Assembly: GCF_013463155.1 (NCBI RefSeq)
Contig: NZ_CP040781.1
Location: forward strand, 620,001 to 684,000
Direction: 5' to 3'
Length of the DNA: 64,000 nucleotides
Origin: Staphylococcus sp. 17KM0847
GTDB taxonomy: Bacteria > Bacillota > Bacilli > Staphylococcales > Staphylococcaceae
The translations under genes and the position numbers were made by a program. Of this stretch, positions 48,577 through 57,467 are shown piece after piece (positions within the stretch are counted from its first letter, which is position 1; each line of letters opens with the position of its first letter). The notes under the pieces are model-generated. The model had not been told where the DNA came from. It saw only the letters and a list, made by a program, of their open reading frames with translations, and ran no database searches.

Positions 48577-49979
48577 GGCTGTCCATCTTCTGTGGTGGAT
48601 AGATCATTAAAAGTACTTAGTTTTATTTTTATGATAATTTATATACGTAGAAATAGCTAGATATGTCGAAGCGTACACTCTTGATGGGGGTGTATGCTTT
48701 TTAAGTCCCATCGTTTCTTGATTGCTCGCTTTCCTGCAGGCCTCGTTCGAACTCATAAACGCTTTAATTTGAAGGATTTAGAAGCGTTTCTGGATTTCTC
48801 ACTTCGGCTCATTCTGCAAGGAGTCTCGCAATAGAAACGATGCTTTCATGATACTAAATACATACGGCAACACAATAGATCGTTCTAGCTATTACTACGT
48901 AACGTTTAAGCAACATAACGTGTGAGCCTATCCTTGACAGGGCGTTGATACAGCTTGAAAATCAACAGTATGCGTGCTTTGAAGTTATCAAAATTTCGAT
49001 AGCCATACGAGACGCGTTTAATTCACTTGATTTTATTGTTGATCCCTTCAATACTCCCATTATTGAATTGTGGGTTGTTAATTGTTGATTGAATAATGGG
49101 TAAGTATTTTTTATAAAATCGGATGAAACGCCAGACACCACGAGATACCTTTTTCTTCTCAACACTTAGTCATGTTTCTTTAAAGCGTAACCAATCACAC
49201 TGAATATAGGGTTCATACATATCAGCAGTAACTGTTTTAACAGCTAATCGTTCTCGACGGTCAAAGCGATAAAAATAGGCTTTGAGTTGATGAATACGTC
49301 TGTCTTCTAATGTATCTATGATTTGATGGGTTTCATTATTGATAAAAAGAAAGCTCATAGCTGTAGAGACATGTTTGACACGCTTAAACTCATCTATTGA
49401 TATATTTTGAGGTAAGTGAGATGACGGTTGAACCGTCAATGATTGCGCTGTTTGGTGAATACATCGTTTCACAGTACTCGGAGACACACAACAATCCTTC
49501 GCAATATCAACTTCAGAACGCACTTGTGTTAGCTTGTCTTGAATGGCCAGTTTCACACGATTGGTAATAAAACAGTTCTCTTACACAATATTTGTAGAAG
49601 CTGTAAAGGTGCTTTGACAGTACTGACACTTATAACGTTGTTTCGCTATATTAAAATAAACATAGGATTCTTGAGATTTTAACAACGTTAAACGAGATAT
49701 ACGCTTACCATGTTTATGAATGTGTCCCTCATTCTTATGCCCACATTTTTCACAACACTGGGGTGTATATGAAAGTGTGCCATAAATGACTGTGGAAAGC
49801 TGCCCCCGTACTTCAACATCGTCTTGAACATCTACCACCTGTATATTTTTGTCTTTTATTTTAAGTCGTTTTAATATATCATTACACATAGGCGTATCAT
49901 GTCTCCTTTAATTTGGGTTTAAGGCACTTAAAATTATAGAGACCTATGCGCTTTTTGTATACAAAAAAGGTGAAGAATC
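48577..49979 (-). mobile_element. ISL3-family element, copy D (near full length, transposase broken)
   Basis: About 1.4 kb from GGCTGTCCATCTTCTGTGGT to the opposite end, the size expected for ISL3 elements. The transposase on the minus strand is present in pieces: zinc-finger N-terminus (49889-49581), HTH and start of the DDE domain (49556-49170, ISIDEFKRVKHVSTA), and a C-terminal region around 49165-48962 that reads NNGSIEGINNKIK, a stop, then IKRVSYGYRNF. At least one frameshift and one stop disable it. No 8-bp target duplication is evident. Confidence 0.87.
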
Positions 49980-50143
49980 TTTTTTTATCTTACTTCTTAG
50001 TATGATGAATTTAGGTTCTCTATCTCATTTTCCTTTTCAAAGAAAAATGAACGAAAATACAAACGATTTAATTCAAGAATATATCATTAAAAGTACTAAT
50101 ATTACATTTCTAATGAACAAATAAAAGTATTTATACATAAGGT

Positions 50144-50222
50144 TAACACTAGATCTCATAAATGATTACATTGGCAAACACCCCATGAAGTATTTAATCG
50201 TGAGGTGTTACGCTTAATTTAA
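50144..50222 (+). pseudogene. C-terminal remnant of an IS30-family transposase
   Basis: The frame reads NTRSHK, stop, LHWQTPHEVFNREVLRLI, stop, the last residues of IS30-type transposases. Nothing else of the element can be read; the AT-rich DNA on both sides (49980-50143 and 50223-50378) shows no gene. Confidence 0.65.
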
Positions 50223-50378
50223 CAATTGAAGATATAAAGAGTAAACTGGATTCATTATTTTCTATCCTAAGGAGATAAGGGCACTATTTTATAACAATTG
50301 TATAAGATTAATGTTTTTTGTTGTTTGAATTATTTAATTAAATTATAATAAAACAAAAGCGAGTAAAGGATGTATATA

Positions 50379-52124
50379 ATGACTATCAAAGTTGCTACAA
50401 TTGGATCTTGCATTACAAGAGATAATTTTAACTCTAAAATTAACCCATATTATAAGTTGTTTTTTGATGTTATTGCTCATCAAAATCAAACAGCCATTCC
50501 GAGTTTGATGTCAGATAAACTCGAATTACAAGTTACAGAATCATTTATAAATAAGACTAATTATGTTCAAAACTTATTATTAAGAGAATTTGACAAAAGT
50601 TTTTTGGAAACTTTAAAAAAAGAAAAACCACAATATTTATTAATGGATCTCGATCCAGATGTGAAATTTGGATTGTTGAAAATTGAAGATAATAGCTATA
50701 TAACAAACAACTCCAACTTTAAAGGTATTAACCAATTAGACACATCTGGAACATTAAATATAAATGATGATTTTGGTCAGTATTTTGAAATTTGGAGTCG
50801 AGCTATACATAAATTTTTTGAATTTATAAATAATGAAGTAACAGGCTGTAAAGTTATTTTAGTTAAAGGAAGATTTACAGATACTTTCACAGATGGAACT
50901 ACTTTAACTGAATTAAGAACTCAACAGAACATTCCTTTACAAGATTTCGAATCTATGAATAAGGTATGGGATAAATTAGACGATTATATAGTTAAAAATT
51001 TCGATGTTGAAGTACTAGATATGACCAATACTCACTTTAAGTTAGATAAAAACCATATATGGGGACCATATTATTTACATTATGAGAAAAAGTTTTATAA
51101 TAAATTTTTAAATGAATTGGTTAATATTACATATAAAAATTGCAACAGTTTGGCAGATGATTTGGCAAGAAGTGTCCAACGAATTTTTATTGATGACGAA
51201 TTAGAACTCTTACACACTAAAACAGTTGAAGTTATTTTAAACTCAGAAAAAAACATCATTCAAATGTCTAGAAGAAATGAAAAAATTTACAGTTTATATA
51301 AAGAATTGCTTAAAAATGACTATATTTTATATTTTCATAAAGATGGTGTATCCAAACTTTATAAACGTAAATATATTAAAGAATTGTGGAAAAGGAATGA
51401 TTTGTATCAAGAAGGAGATGTTTTTTATACTTTAGATAAACCTGTAGAACGTAAAGAAAATAAAAGTTCTATTGATAAAAAATTGATTGTTATATTTCCA
51501 TGTATGCCAAACGTTGAAGTATATGATAGTTATTTAATGACTAACAGAATGTTCACTAAATTCTTTAACGGAATTGAAAGAAGTCTAGTCAAAAATGTAT
51601 ATACTATGAGAATTATGGATTTAAACCTTTCTCACGGTTCACATTATATTAACTCTGTGAATAATGAAACTTTTGAAAATGATATTACGAATGCCATTAT
51701 GAGAGTTAAAGAAGAACTCAATATTGATAAAGAAGATATTGTATTATACGGTGCTTCTAAAGGTGGTACGGGTTCATTGTACTATGGTTCAAAATTAGAT
51801 TTAAAATGTTTAGCTGTTGATCCAATTATCAGTTTGGGTGAATATAATGTGAGAGATGAACATTTTCTTAAAGGTTTAAGAAAAGAAGATATAAGCGATA
51901 ATATTAATGAATATCTAAAGACTGGTTCAGAAAGCGAAAAATATATAATAGGTTCTGAGAATGTTCCTTTTAATTTTTCACATATCTCAAAAATTGAAGG
52001 GGATAACATTGTAAAATTAAATAAAGTTGATGAACATATAAAGGCACATCCTGATGTTTCGAGAAATACAATACCAGAACAATTAATGATATTAAATAAA
52101 ATGTTGTTGAATATAAAGTTTTAG
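50379..52124 (+). CDS. DUF6270 / XcbB-CpsF-like two-domain protein
   Basis: 581 residues from the ATG at 50379 (AAAGGA 9 nt upstream). The N-terminal half starts VATIGSCITRDNF (G9-S10-C11) like the DUF6270 SGNH-type domain; the C-terminal half (from about 340) resembles XcbB/CpsF capsule-locus proteins and Asp2, with the alpha/beta-hydrolase elbow YGASKGGTGS (Ser460) and possible partners in VDPIIS and HIKAHPDVS. No signal or membrane segment. Relatives occur in capsule or glycosylation loci, but here it stands alone. It may modify a polysaccharide or glycoprotein. Confidence 0.65.
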   Translation: MTIKVATIGSCITRDNFNSKINPYYKLFFDVIAHQNQTAIPSLMSDKLELQVTESFINKTNYVQNLLLREFDKSFLETLKKEKPQYLLMDLDPDVKFGLLKIEDNSYITNNSNFKGINQLDTSGTLNINDDFGQYFEIWSRAIHKFFEFINNEVTGCKVILVKGRFTDTFTDGTTLTELRTQQNIPLQDFESMNKVWDKLDDYIVKNFDVEVLDMTNTHFKLDKNHIWGPYYLHYEKKFYNKFLNELVNITYKNCNSLADDLARSVQRIFIDDELELLHTKTVEVILNSEKNIIQMSRRNEKIYSLYKELLKNDYILYFHKDGVSKLYKRKYIKELWKRNDLYQEGDVFYTLDKPVERKENKSSIDKKLIVIFPCMPNVEVYDSYLMTNRMFTKFFNGIERSLVKNVYTMRIMDLNLSHGSHYINSVNNETFENDITNAIMRVKEELNIDKEDIVLYGASKGGTGSLYYGSKLDLKCLAVDPIISLGEYNVRDEHFLKGLRKEDISDNINEYLKTGSESEKYIIGSENVPFNFSHISKIEGDNIVKLNKVDEHIKAHPDVSRNTIPEQLMILNKMLLNIKF

Positions 52125-52333
52125 ATTAGAGAAAGTTAAACTATGAATGAAAAGTAAATGATAGTAGTTCGCTTGTATATGTCTGTTTAATAAGTTCTCA
52201 ATTTATTACAGTACTCAATTTTATAAGGTAATACTGAGAGTCATATTGGCATGTTGCTTATGAGTCATAACGATATTTTATTCATAACTTGAATATCAGG
52301 GTATTTTAAGAAATTTTAATATGCTATGATATA
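52125..52333. other. AT-rich intergenic stretch
   Basis: No ORF, promoter or hairpin that I can support. Confidence 0.4.
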
Positions 52334-52418
52334 TAGGCGCTCGATATCTTTTTTATATTTGAGGTGTTAATACTTCAAATTATAAGGCATCAGCGCTTTT
52401 TGTATACCAAAAAAGGTG
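52334..52418 (-). repeat. Diverged ISL3 right-end fragment, copy E
   Basis: From TATAGGCGCTCGAT to GCGCTTTTTGTATACC and the following A run it aligns by eye with the last 85 nt of ISL3 copy D (CATAGGCGTATCAT to GCGCTTTTTGTATAC). The rest of the element is gone. Its A run now serves, on the other strand, as the T tract of the PSM terminator. Confidence 0.55.
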
Positions 52419-52440
52419 AGACAGCATATGCTATCTCACC
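52409..52440 (-). terminator. Terminator of the alpha-type PSM gene
   Basis: On the minus strand GGTGAGATAGCATATGCTGTCTCACC, a 12-bp palindromic stem with one mismatch, is followed by TTTTTT. Confidence 0.82.
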
Positions 52441-52453
52441 ACAAAAGTAAAGA

Positions 52454-52525
52454 TTATTTTTTAAATGTGTCTACTAAGCCTTTAATTAATCTAACGATAC
52501 CGAGAATAATACTTGCCCAAGTCAT
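52454..52525 (-). CDS. Alpha-type/delta-like phenol-soluble modulin
   Basis: A 23-residue peptide MTWASIILGIVRLIKGLVDT plus FKK: an amphipathic helix with a basic end, as in PSM-alpha, PSM-delta and delta-toxin. AGAGGAGG is 8 nt before the ATG. It is divergent from the psm-beta gene at 53063 and has its own terminator. The upstream region shows a weak TTGCAT/-10 pair but no good AgrA repeat. Confidence 0.82.
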   Translation of the reverse strand: MTWASIILGIVRLIKGLVDTFKK

Positions 52526-52922
52526 GAGTACGCCTCCTCTTTGTTTGAATTACTTATAGTTTAAAGAGAATAAACCGTATTTTGTGACTTTATGCATAGC
52601 TTATCAAATTTAATGCAAAACTGTTTGATCTGTAAGTGGAGTTAACAGTTGGGCAGTCATAGCTGATGCATGAATTATAAAGTGTTAGGACTCCTTATAA
52701 GTTGCTATAAAAAATTAGAGCAAATACAAGAAAATTACACTTCGATTATATGCATTAGATGGAGAGAAAGAGTGTAGCTTATCAATATATTTTGATTTAG
52801 TCTGCTATTATTCTCTTTTTAGTGTTTTTGTACTGCGCATATTTGAAAATGATATGACAGCATTTTAAAGTATGTTAGGAACAGTTGTGCATCTCAAATG
52901 TTTGATATTAACTTCAATTTTA

Positions 52923-52952
52923 ACAGTTAGGCACTGAAAAAGAAGAGTTTAG
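52923..52952 (+). promoter_or_regulatory. AgrA-like direct repeat of the second psm-beta gene
   Basis: ACAGTTAGG, exactly 12 nt, AGAGTTTAG. The first unit equals the S. aureus agr P2/P3 consensus; the second deviates at one position. It ends 6 nt before the -35 hexamer, as in agr promoters. Confidence 0.65.
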
Positions 52953-52957
52953 AAATA

Positions 52958-52989
52958 TTGAACATTTATTGACAAGGTTGAGATACAAT
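52958..52989 (+). promoter_or_regulatory. psm-beta promoter with 20-nt spacer
   Basis: TTGAAC (52958-52963) and TACAAT (52984-52989) are 20 nt apart. An over-long spacer is the hallmark of AgrA-dependent agr promoters, which RNA polymerase cannot use well alone. Confidence 0.55.
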
Positions 52990-53062
52990 AAAGTTAACAA
53001 AACGAAGCGCATCGTAACATGCTTGGTTTTGAAAATTCTTAATTTAAGGAGTGTATTGACAC

Positions 53063-53194
53063 ATGTCAGAAATTATCAACGCAATTAAGGATACAGTACA
53101 AGCAGGATTAGATCAAGACTGGGTAACAATGGGGACAGGTATTGCTGACGTTGTTGCTAAAGGTATCGACTTTGTTATTGGTTTCTTCGGTTAA
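53063..53194 (+). CDS. Beta-class phenol-soluble modulin
   Basis: A 43-residue peptide, [20 protein letters not shown] to VIGFFG. It has the beta-class pattern of a long amphipathic helix with acidic and hydrophobic faces and an aromatic C-terminus. SD AAGGAG, unusually far from the start (14 nt). It differs clearly from the beta peptide at 43389, so the two are not a recent duplication. Confidence 0.88.
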   Translation: MSEIINAIKDTVQAGLDQDWVTMGTGIADVVAKGIDFVIGFFG

Positions 53195-53218
53195 TTGCTA
53201 ACCTTTCATATTATCTAT

Positions 53219-53260
53219 AAAAGCTAGGCCTCGGAATTTATCCGTGTCCCTAGCTTTTTA
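53219..53260 (+). terminator. Terminator of the second psm-beta gene
   Basis: AAAAGCTAGG with CCTAGCTTTT, then TATTTAT. Confidence 0.82.
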
Positions 53261-53328
53261 TTTATGATCTGATGATATATTTTGGAGTATGATGGTTTTG
53301 ATTTTAAGTCGTTTATAAACGACTTATA

Positions 53329-53772
53329 TTAAGGTGTCCAAATTAAAATATCGTGTCCATCATCATTTTTAGCTTCTAAATCTGTAAACCCATTTTTTAT
53401 GAAGAAGTTTTTAGATTCGAATCGTGCAATTGCTTTAATAGGATGTCCAAACGATTTGGCGAATGCCAGTAAGTCAGAACCATACCCTTTGCCCCAATAT
53501 TTTTCGAGCACTTCTAATTTCCAAACTACTAAATAATCTTCATAGTCTGGGAAATACGTCTCTTCTACATCTCCTTTACGATAGAGTGCCATACGTGCTG
53601 CGATTTTTTCGCCAACGTAGATGCCATAAAATGGTGACTCAGAACTTGCATCTATCATTTCACCGTGTAATTCATCAACCATATAAAGATCTTTGTTGCC
53701 AAAATCTTTACGGAATGCCTCAAATAGTTCTTCAGTCTTATAATTAATATCAAGATGTGTCACTTTAGCCAT
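53329..53772 (-). CDS. GNAT-family N-acetyltransferase
   Basis: 147 residues. The acetyl-CoA loop is in LEKYWGKGYGSDLL (Q/RxxGxG/A-type, about residues 93-106), preceded by the beta strand VVWKLEVL. Homologues lie next to bshC in other staphylococci. Substrate unknown; small molecule or protein acetylation both possible. SD AGGGGGG. Divergent from bshC. Confidence 0.8.
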   Translation of the reverse strand: MAKVTHLDINYKTEELFEAFRKDFGNKDLYMVDELHGEMIDASSESPFYGIYVGEKIAARMALYRKGDVEETYFPDYEDYLVVWKLEVLEKYWGKGYGSDLLAFAKSFGHPIKAIARFESKNFFIKNGFTDLEAKNDDGHDILIWTP

Positions 53773-53903
53773 GTGCAGTCCCCCCTTATTGATTTGACTA
53801 TATTATATCGCAATTAATAATGTTATTGAAGTAAGCCGTTAAATTGTCAGATGCTTGCTTAAATATTATACTGTTAACGAATACGATTTAAGGAGAAATG
53901 AGC

Positions 53904-55517
53904 ATGGATTGTTTAAATATTACAGTCAATGAAAAGGATTCATTTATAAAGGAATATACCAATCATAATGCCCAAATTTTAAAATTTTATGCGTTTGACC
54001 CTAATTCGAGTGAAAGTTACGACCAACGCATGACTTCGCCAAATAATGGGAGGGAACAAGCTGTTGCGAGTGCAATTCGTGCATATATGTCTGATGTATC
54101 ATTAACAGAAGAACAGCAAGAAAACCTTAATGCTTTAGCAGATGGTGCAAAAGTTGTTATTGGTGGGCAACAAGCGGGACTTTTTACAGGTCCTTTGTAT
54201 ACATTTCATAAAATATTATCTATCATTACTAAAGCAAAGGAGCTCTCTCAAACATACGATGCGCGTGTTGTACCTGTATTTTGGATTGCGGGAGAAGATC
54301 ATGACTTTGAAGAAGTTAATCATGCATATACTATGCAACAACGTACAGGTACATTGAAAAAAGTGAAATATCACACATTAACGCCACCTGAAACGACAGT
54401 ATCGCGATATGTGCCTGATCGAGAAGCATTACATAATGCATTAACACAGTTTTTTGAAGCACTACCTGAAACTGTGTATTCCAAATCATTAATTGAAGAG
54501 ATAGAGCATTTTATTGATAGCGCAGAGACATGGGTTGACTTGTTTAAGTTAATAGTACAACGATGTTTCGGTTCACATGGTATTTTAATGATTGATGCAC
54601 AATGCAAGGCGTTAAGACAAGTTGAAAAACCAATACTCAAACAATTAGTACAGCGTCATGATGAAGTGGATAAAGCTTTTCGCCGTACACAACAGCAAGT
54701 GGAAAAAGCAGGTCTTACAAAGATGATACATACTCATACAAATGTACATCTCTTTTTACATGAAGAAGGGCAACGTCAATTGTTGAATTATGAAGCAGGT
54801 AACTACAAGTTAAGTAAAAGTGAAAAGTGCTATACGCAGGAGACTTTGTTGACATTGGTTGAACAAGAGCCTGAACTTTTTTCAAACAATGTTGTGACGA
54901 GGCCTTTGATGCAAGAGTGGCTTTTTAATACAGTTGCTTTTATTGGTGGACCTAGTGAAATCAAATACTGGGGCGAACTTAAAGAAGTTTTACGTTTGTT
55001 TGATGTGGAAATGCCAATTGTTTTGCCGCGTATGCGTATGACTTATGTATCTGCACAAGTTAAGAGATTGCTTGATATGTATGATTTGAATGTGGAAGAT
55101 GTAATTTCTGAAGGGGTTGAAGCAGCACGTGCTACTTTTATTCGTAGTCATGCCTCTGATTTGGTATTACAACAAATTGATAATATGCTCACACAACAGC
55201 ATCAGTTTTATGATGTGTTAGCTCAAGAAATGTCAGATACAGAAGATAATCGTAATTTATTAAAGAAAAATCATGACATTCAAACCTATCAATATGAATA
55301 TCTAAAAACACGATATTTGAATAATATTGCAAAAGATAATGAAGTGAGTATGCGACATTTTAAAGTTTTGACACATACACTTCATCCGATGGGTGGTTTA
55401 CAGGAAAGGATTTGGAATCCATTACAATTATTGAATGAAAATGGGATTGATATGTATGCATCCCACACTTTCCCTCCACTTCGTTACACTTTTGATCAAA
55501 TTGTTGTTCAAATATAG
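53904..55517 (+). CDS. bshC: Bacillithiol synthase BshC
   Basis: 537 residues from the ATG at 53904 (TAAGGAG 9 nt upstream; the ATG at 53898 is too close). Conserved blocks: VVIGGQQAGLFTGPLYTFHK, FWIAGEDHDFEEVNH with a HIGH-like GEDHD, NNVVTRPLMQEWLFNT, IGGPSEIKYW, and HPMGGLQERIWNP at the end. It adds cysteine to GlcN-malate to finish bacillithiol, the main low-molecular-weight thiol of staphylococci. It has a long C-terminal coiled coil. Confidence 0.94.
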   Translation: MDCLNITVNEKDSFIKEYTNHNAQILKFYAFDPNSSESYDQRMTSPNNGREQAVASAIRAYMSDVSLTEEQQENLNALADGAKVVIGGQQAGLFTGPLYTFHKILSIITKAKELSQTYDARVVPVFWIAGEDHDFEEVNHAYTMQQRTGTLKKVKYHTLTPPETTVSRYVPDREALHNALTQFFEALPETVYSKSLIEEIEHFIDSAETWVDLFKLIVQRCFGSHGILMIDAQCKALRQVEKPILKQLVQRHDEVDKAFRRTQQQVEKAGLTKMIHTHTNVHLFLHEEGQRQLLNYEAGNYKLSKSEKCYTQETLLTLVEQEPELFSNNVVTRPLMQEWLFNTVAFIGGPSEIKYWGELKEVLRLFDVEMPIVLPRMRMTYVSAQVKRLLDMYDLNVEDVISEGVEAARATFIRSHASDLVLQQIDNMLTQQHQFYDVLAQEMSDTEDNRNLLKKNHDIQTYQYEYLKTRYLNNIAKDNEVSMRHFKVLTHTLHPMGGLQERIWNPLQLLNENGIDMYASHTFPPLRYTFDQIVVQI

Positions 55518-55532
55518 TAACACCAGTATTTT

Positions 55533-55572
55533 GAGTGTGATTCGTTATTTACGAATTACGCTCTTTTTTTAT
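55533..55572 (+). terminator. Terminator of bshC
   Basis: GAGTGTGATTCGT with ACGAATTACGCTC (one G-T pair and one mismatch), then TTTTTTTATT. Confidence 0.83.
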
Positions 55573-55662
55573 TTTCAACATAATTTTTAATGATTTTTAT
55601 AGAATTAGTGGAGGATAGTGGTGAGATGTGGTAAATTATAAATAAGGTGAGGTGATATAAAA

Positions 55663-56094
55663 TTGTTCATGGGTGAATATGAAAACAAATTAGATGCTAA
55701 GGGACGTATGATTGTTCCATCTAAGTTTCGTTATGATTTAAATGAACGTTTTATTATCACAAGAGGCCTTGATAAATGCTTGTTTGGCTACACGTTAGAA
55801 GAATGGCAAACCATTGAAGAGAAAATGAAAACCTTACCTATGACAAAACGTGATGCACGAAAGTTTATGCGCATGTTCTTCTCTGGTGCGATTGAAGTGG
55901 AAATAGACAAGCAAGGACGTATTAATATTCCAGCTAAGTTAAGAGCTTATGCCAATTTGGAGAAAGAGTGTACAGTCATTGGCGTTTCCAATCGTATTGA
56001 GATTTGGGATAGAGCAACATGGAATGATTTTTACGATGAATCTGAAGAGAATTTTGAAGCGATTGCCGAAGATTTAATTGATTTTGATTTTTAA
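55663..56094 (+). CDS. mraZ: Transcriptional regulator MraZ
   Basis: 143 residues, TTG start giving [27 protein letters not shown] upstream. Two AbrB/MazE-like repeats, each with the DxxGR signature (DAKGRM and DKQGRI). MraZ binds repeats in its own promoter and controls the division and cell-wall (dcw) operon. First gene of the cluster that runs to ftsA. Confidence 0.94.
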   Translation: MFMGEYENKLDAKGRMIVPSKFRYDLNERFIITRGLDKCLFGYTLEEWQTIEEKMKTLPMTKRDARKFMRMFFSGAIEVEIDKQGRINIPAKLRAYANLEKECTVIGVSNRIEIWDRATWNDFYDESEENFEAIAEDLIDFDF

Positions 56095-56112
56095 TAGAAT
56101 GGAGAGGTTGAT

Positions 56113-57048
56113 GTGTTCCATCACGTTAGTGTGTTACTGAAAGAAACGGTAGATCAACTGAATATCAAAGAAGATGGCATATATGTTGATTGTACATTAG
56201 GTGGTGCTGGACACGCTCTGTATCTTCTAAGTCAATTATCTGATCAAGGGCGTCTAATCGCAATTGATCAAGATACAACAGCAATTGAGAATGCAAAAGA
56301 AAAATTAAGAGATGAATTGCATAAAGTGACTTTTGTCCATAGTAACTTCAGATATTTAAATGAAATATTGAATGATTTAGATATAGATAAAGTGGACGGT
56401 ATTTTATATGACTTAGGTGTTTCTAGTCCACAGTTAGATGTGCCAGAGCGTGGCTTTAGTTATCATCATGATGCTAAATTGGATATGCGAATGGATCAAA
56501 CACAGCCATTATCAGCATATGAAGTTGTGAATGAGTGGTCATATGAAGCATTGGTCAAGATTTTTTTTCGTTATGGAGAAGAAAAGTTTTCAAAGCAAAT
56601 TGCGCGTAAAATTGAATCTAAACGTACGGAACGCCCTATTCAAACAACGTTGGAGCTTGTGGAATGTATTAAAGAAGGTATTCCAGCAAAAGCAAGACGT
56701 ACGGGAGGGCATCCGGCGAAACGTGTATTCCAAGCCATTCGTATTGCAGTGAACGATGAATTAGCAGCTTTTGAAGATGCGTTAGAACAAGCGATTGAAC
56801 GTGTGAAAGTAGGTGGACGTATTTCGGTTATTACGTTCCATTCATTAGAAGATCGATTGTGTAAACAAATGTTTCAAGAGTATGAGAAGGGGCCGGATGT
56901 ACCGAGAGGGCTTCCTGTTCTTCCAGAAGCGTATACGCCGAAATTAAAACGTGTGAATAGAAAACCGATTGTTGCGAGTGAAGAAGACTTGTTAGACAAC
57001 AACCGAGCGAGAAGTGCCAAGCTGCGTGTTGCAGAAATATTAAAATAA
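56113..57048 (+). CDS. rsmH: 16S rRNA (cytosine(1402)-N4)-methyltransferase
   Basis: 311 residues, GTG start ([16 protein letters not shown]). SAM motif [12 protein letters not shown], then [14 protein letters not shown] with the family sequence [17 protein letters not shown], and the C-terminal [13 protein letters not shown]. It modifies C1402 in the decoding centre. Second gene of the dcw cluster, 18 nt after mraZ. Confidence 0.95.
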   Translation: MFHHVSVLLKETVDQLNIKEDGIYVDCTLGGAGHALYLLSQLSDQGRLIAIDQDTTAIENAKEKLRDELHKVTFVHSNFRYLNEILNDLDIDKVDGILYDLGVSSPQLDVPERGFSYHHDAKLDMRMDQTQPLSAYEVVNEWSYEALVKIFFRYGEEKFSKQIARKIESKRTERPIQTTLELVECIKEGIPAKARRTGGHPAKRVFQAIRIAVNDELAAFEDALEQAIERVKVGGRISVITFHSLEDRLCKQMFQEYEKGPDVPRGLPVLPEAYTPKLKRVNRKPIVASEEDLLDNNRARSAKLRVAEILK

Positions 57049-57065
57049 AGGAGTAGGCGGATATT

Positions 57066-57467
57066 ATGGCGGTAGAGAAAATATATGAACCGTATGAACA
57101 GCAAATAGCAGAACCACAAAGCACCCCGAAAAAGAAACTTTCACAACAGCATCAAACTATAAAGAAGCAAGTAGTTGTGAAAGTGACGCGATTTGAAAAG
57201 TTATTATACATATCTCTTGTTGCAATTATTGCAGCTATTAGTATTTATATGTTGTCTTTAAAGATGGATGCCTATGATACAAGAGGGAAAATTGCAGATT
57301 TAGAACAAAAAATTGAACAACAATCAAGTCAAAATAGTGCATTAAAGTCCGAAACAATGAAAAACGCTTCTTATGAGCGCATCTATGATAAGGCGCAGAA
57401 ACAAGGCATGAGTCTACAGAATGACAATGTAAAGGTCGTGCGTAAAGATGGCGAAACGAAAAATTAA
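57066..57467 (+). CDS. ftsL: Cell division protein FtsL
   Basis: 133 residues: cytoplasmic basic N-terminus, one membrane helix (about 47-65), then an extracellular coiled coil (KIADLEQKIEQQSSQNSAL). With DivIC and DivIB it forms the divisome trimer. SD AAAGGAG. It overlaps the PBP gene by 20 nt. Confidence 0.88.
   Translation: MAVEKIYEPYEQQIAEPQSTPKKKLSQQHQTIKKQVVVKVTRFEKLLYISLVAIIAAISIYMLSLKMDAYDTRGKIADLEQKIEQQSSQNSALKSETMKNASYERIYDKAQKQGMSLQNDNVKVVRKDGETKN

Noticed and set aside
48900..49130. Separate small gene in the left half of ISL3 copy D
   Set aside because: The 67-codon frame there is an out-of-frame reading of the transposase C-terminus, which shows NNGSIEGINNKIK in the next frame.
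52620..52670. AgrA-type repeat for the minus-strand PSM gene at 52454
   Set aside because: Only one unit (CAAAACTGT on the plus strand) resembles the consensus; no partner lies 12-13 nt away.
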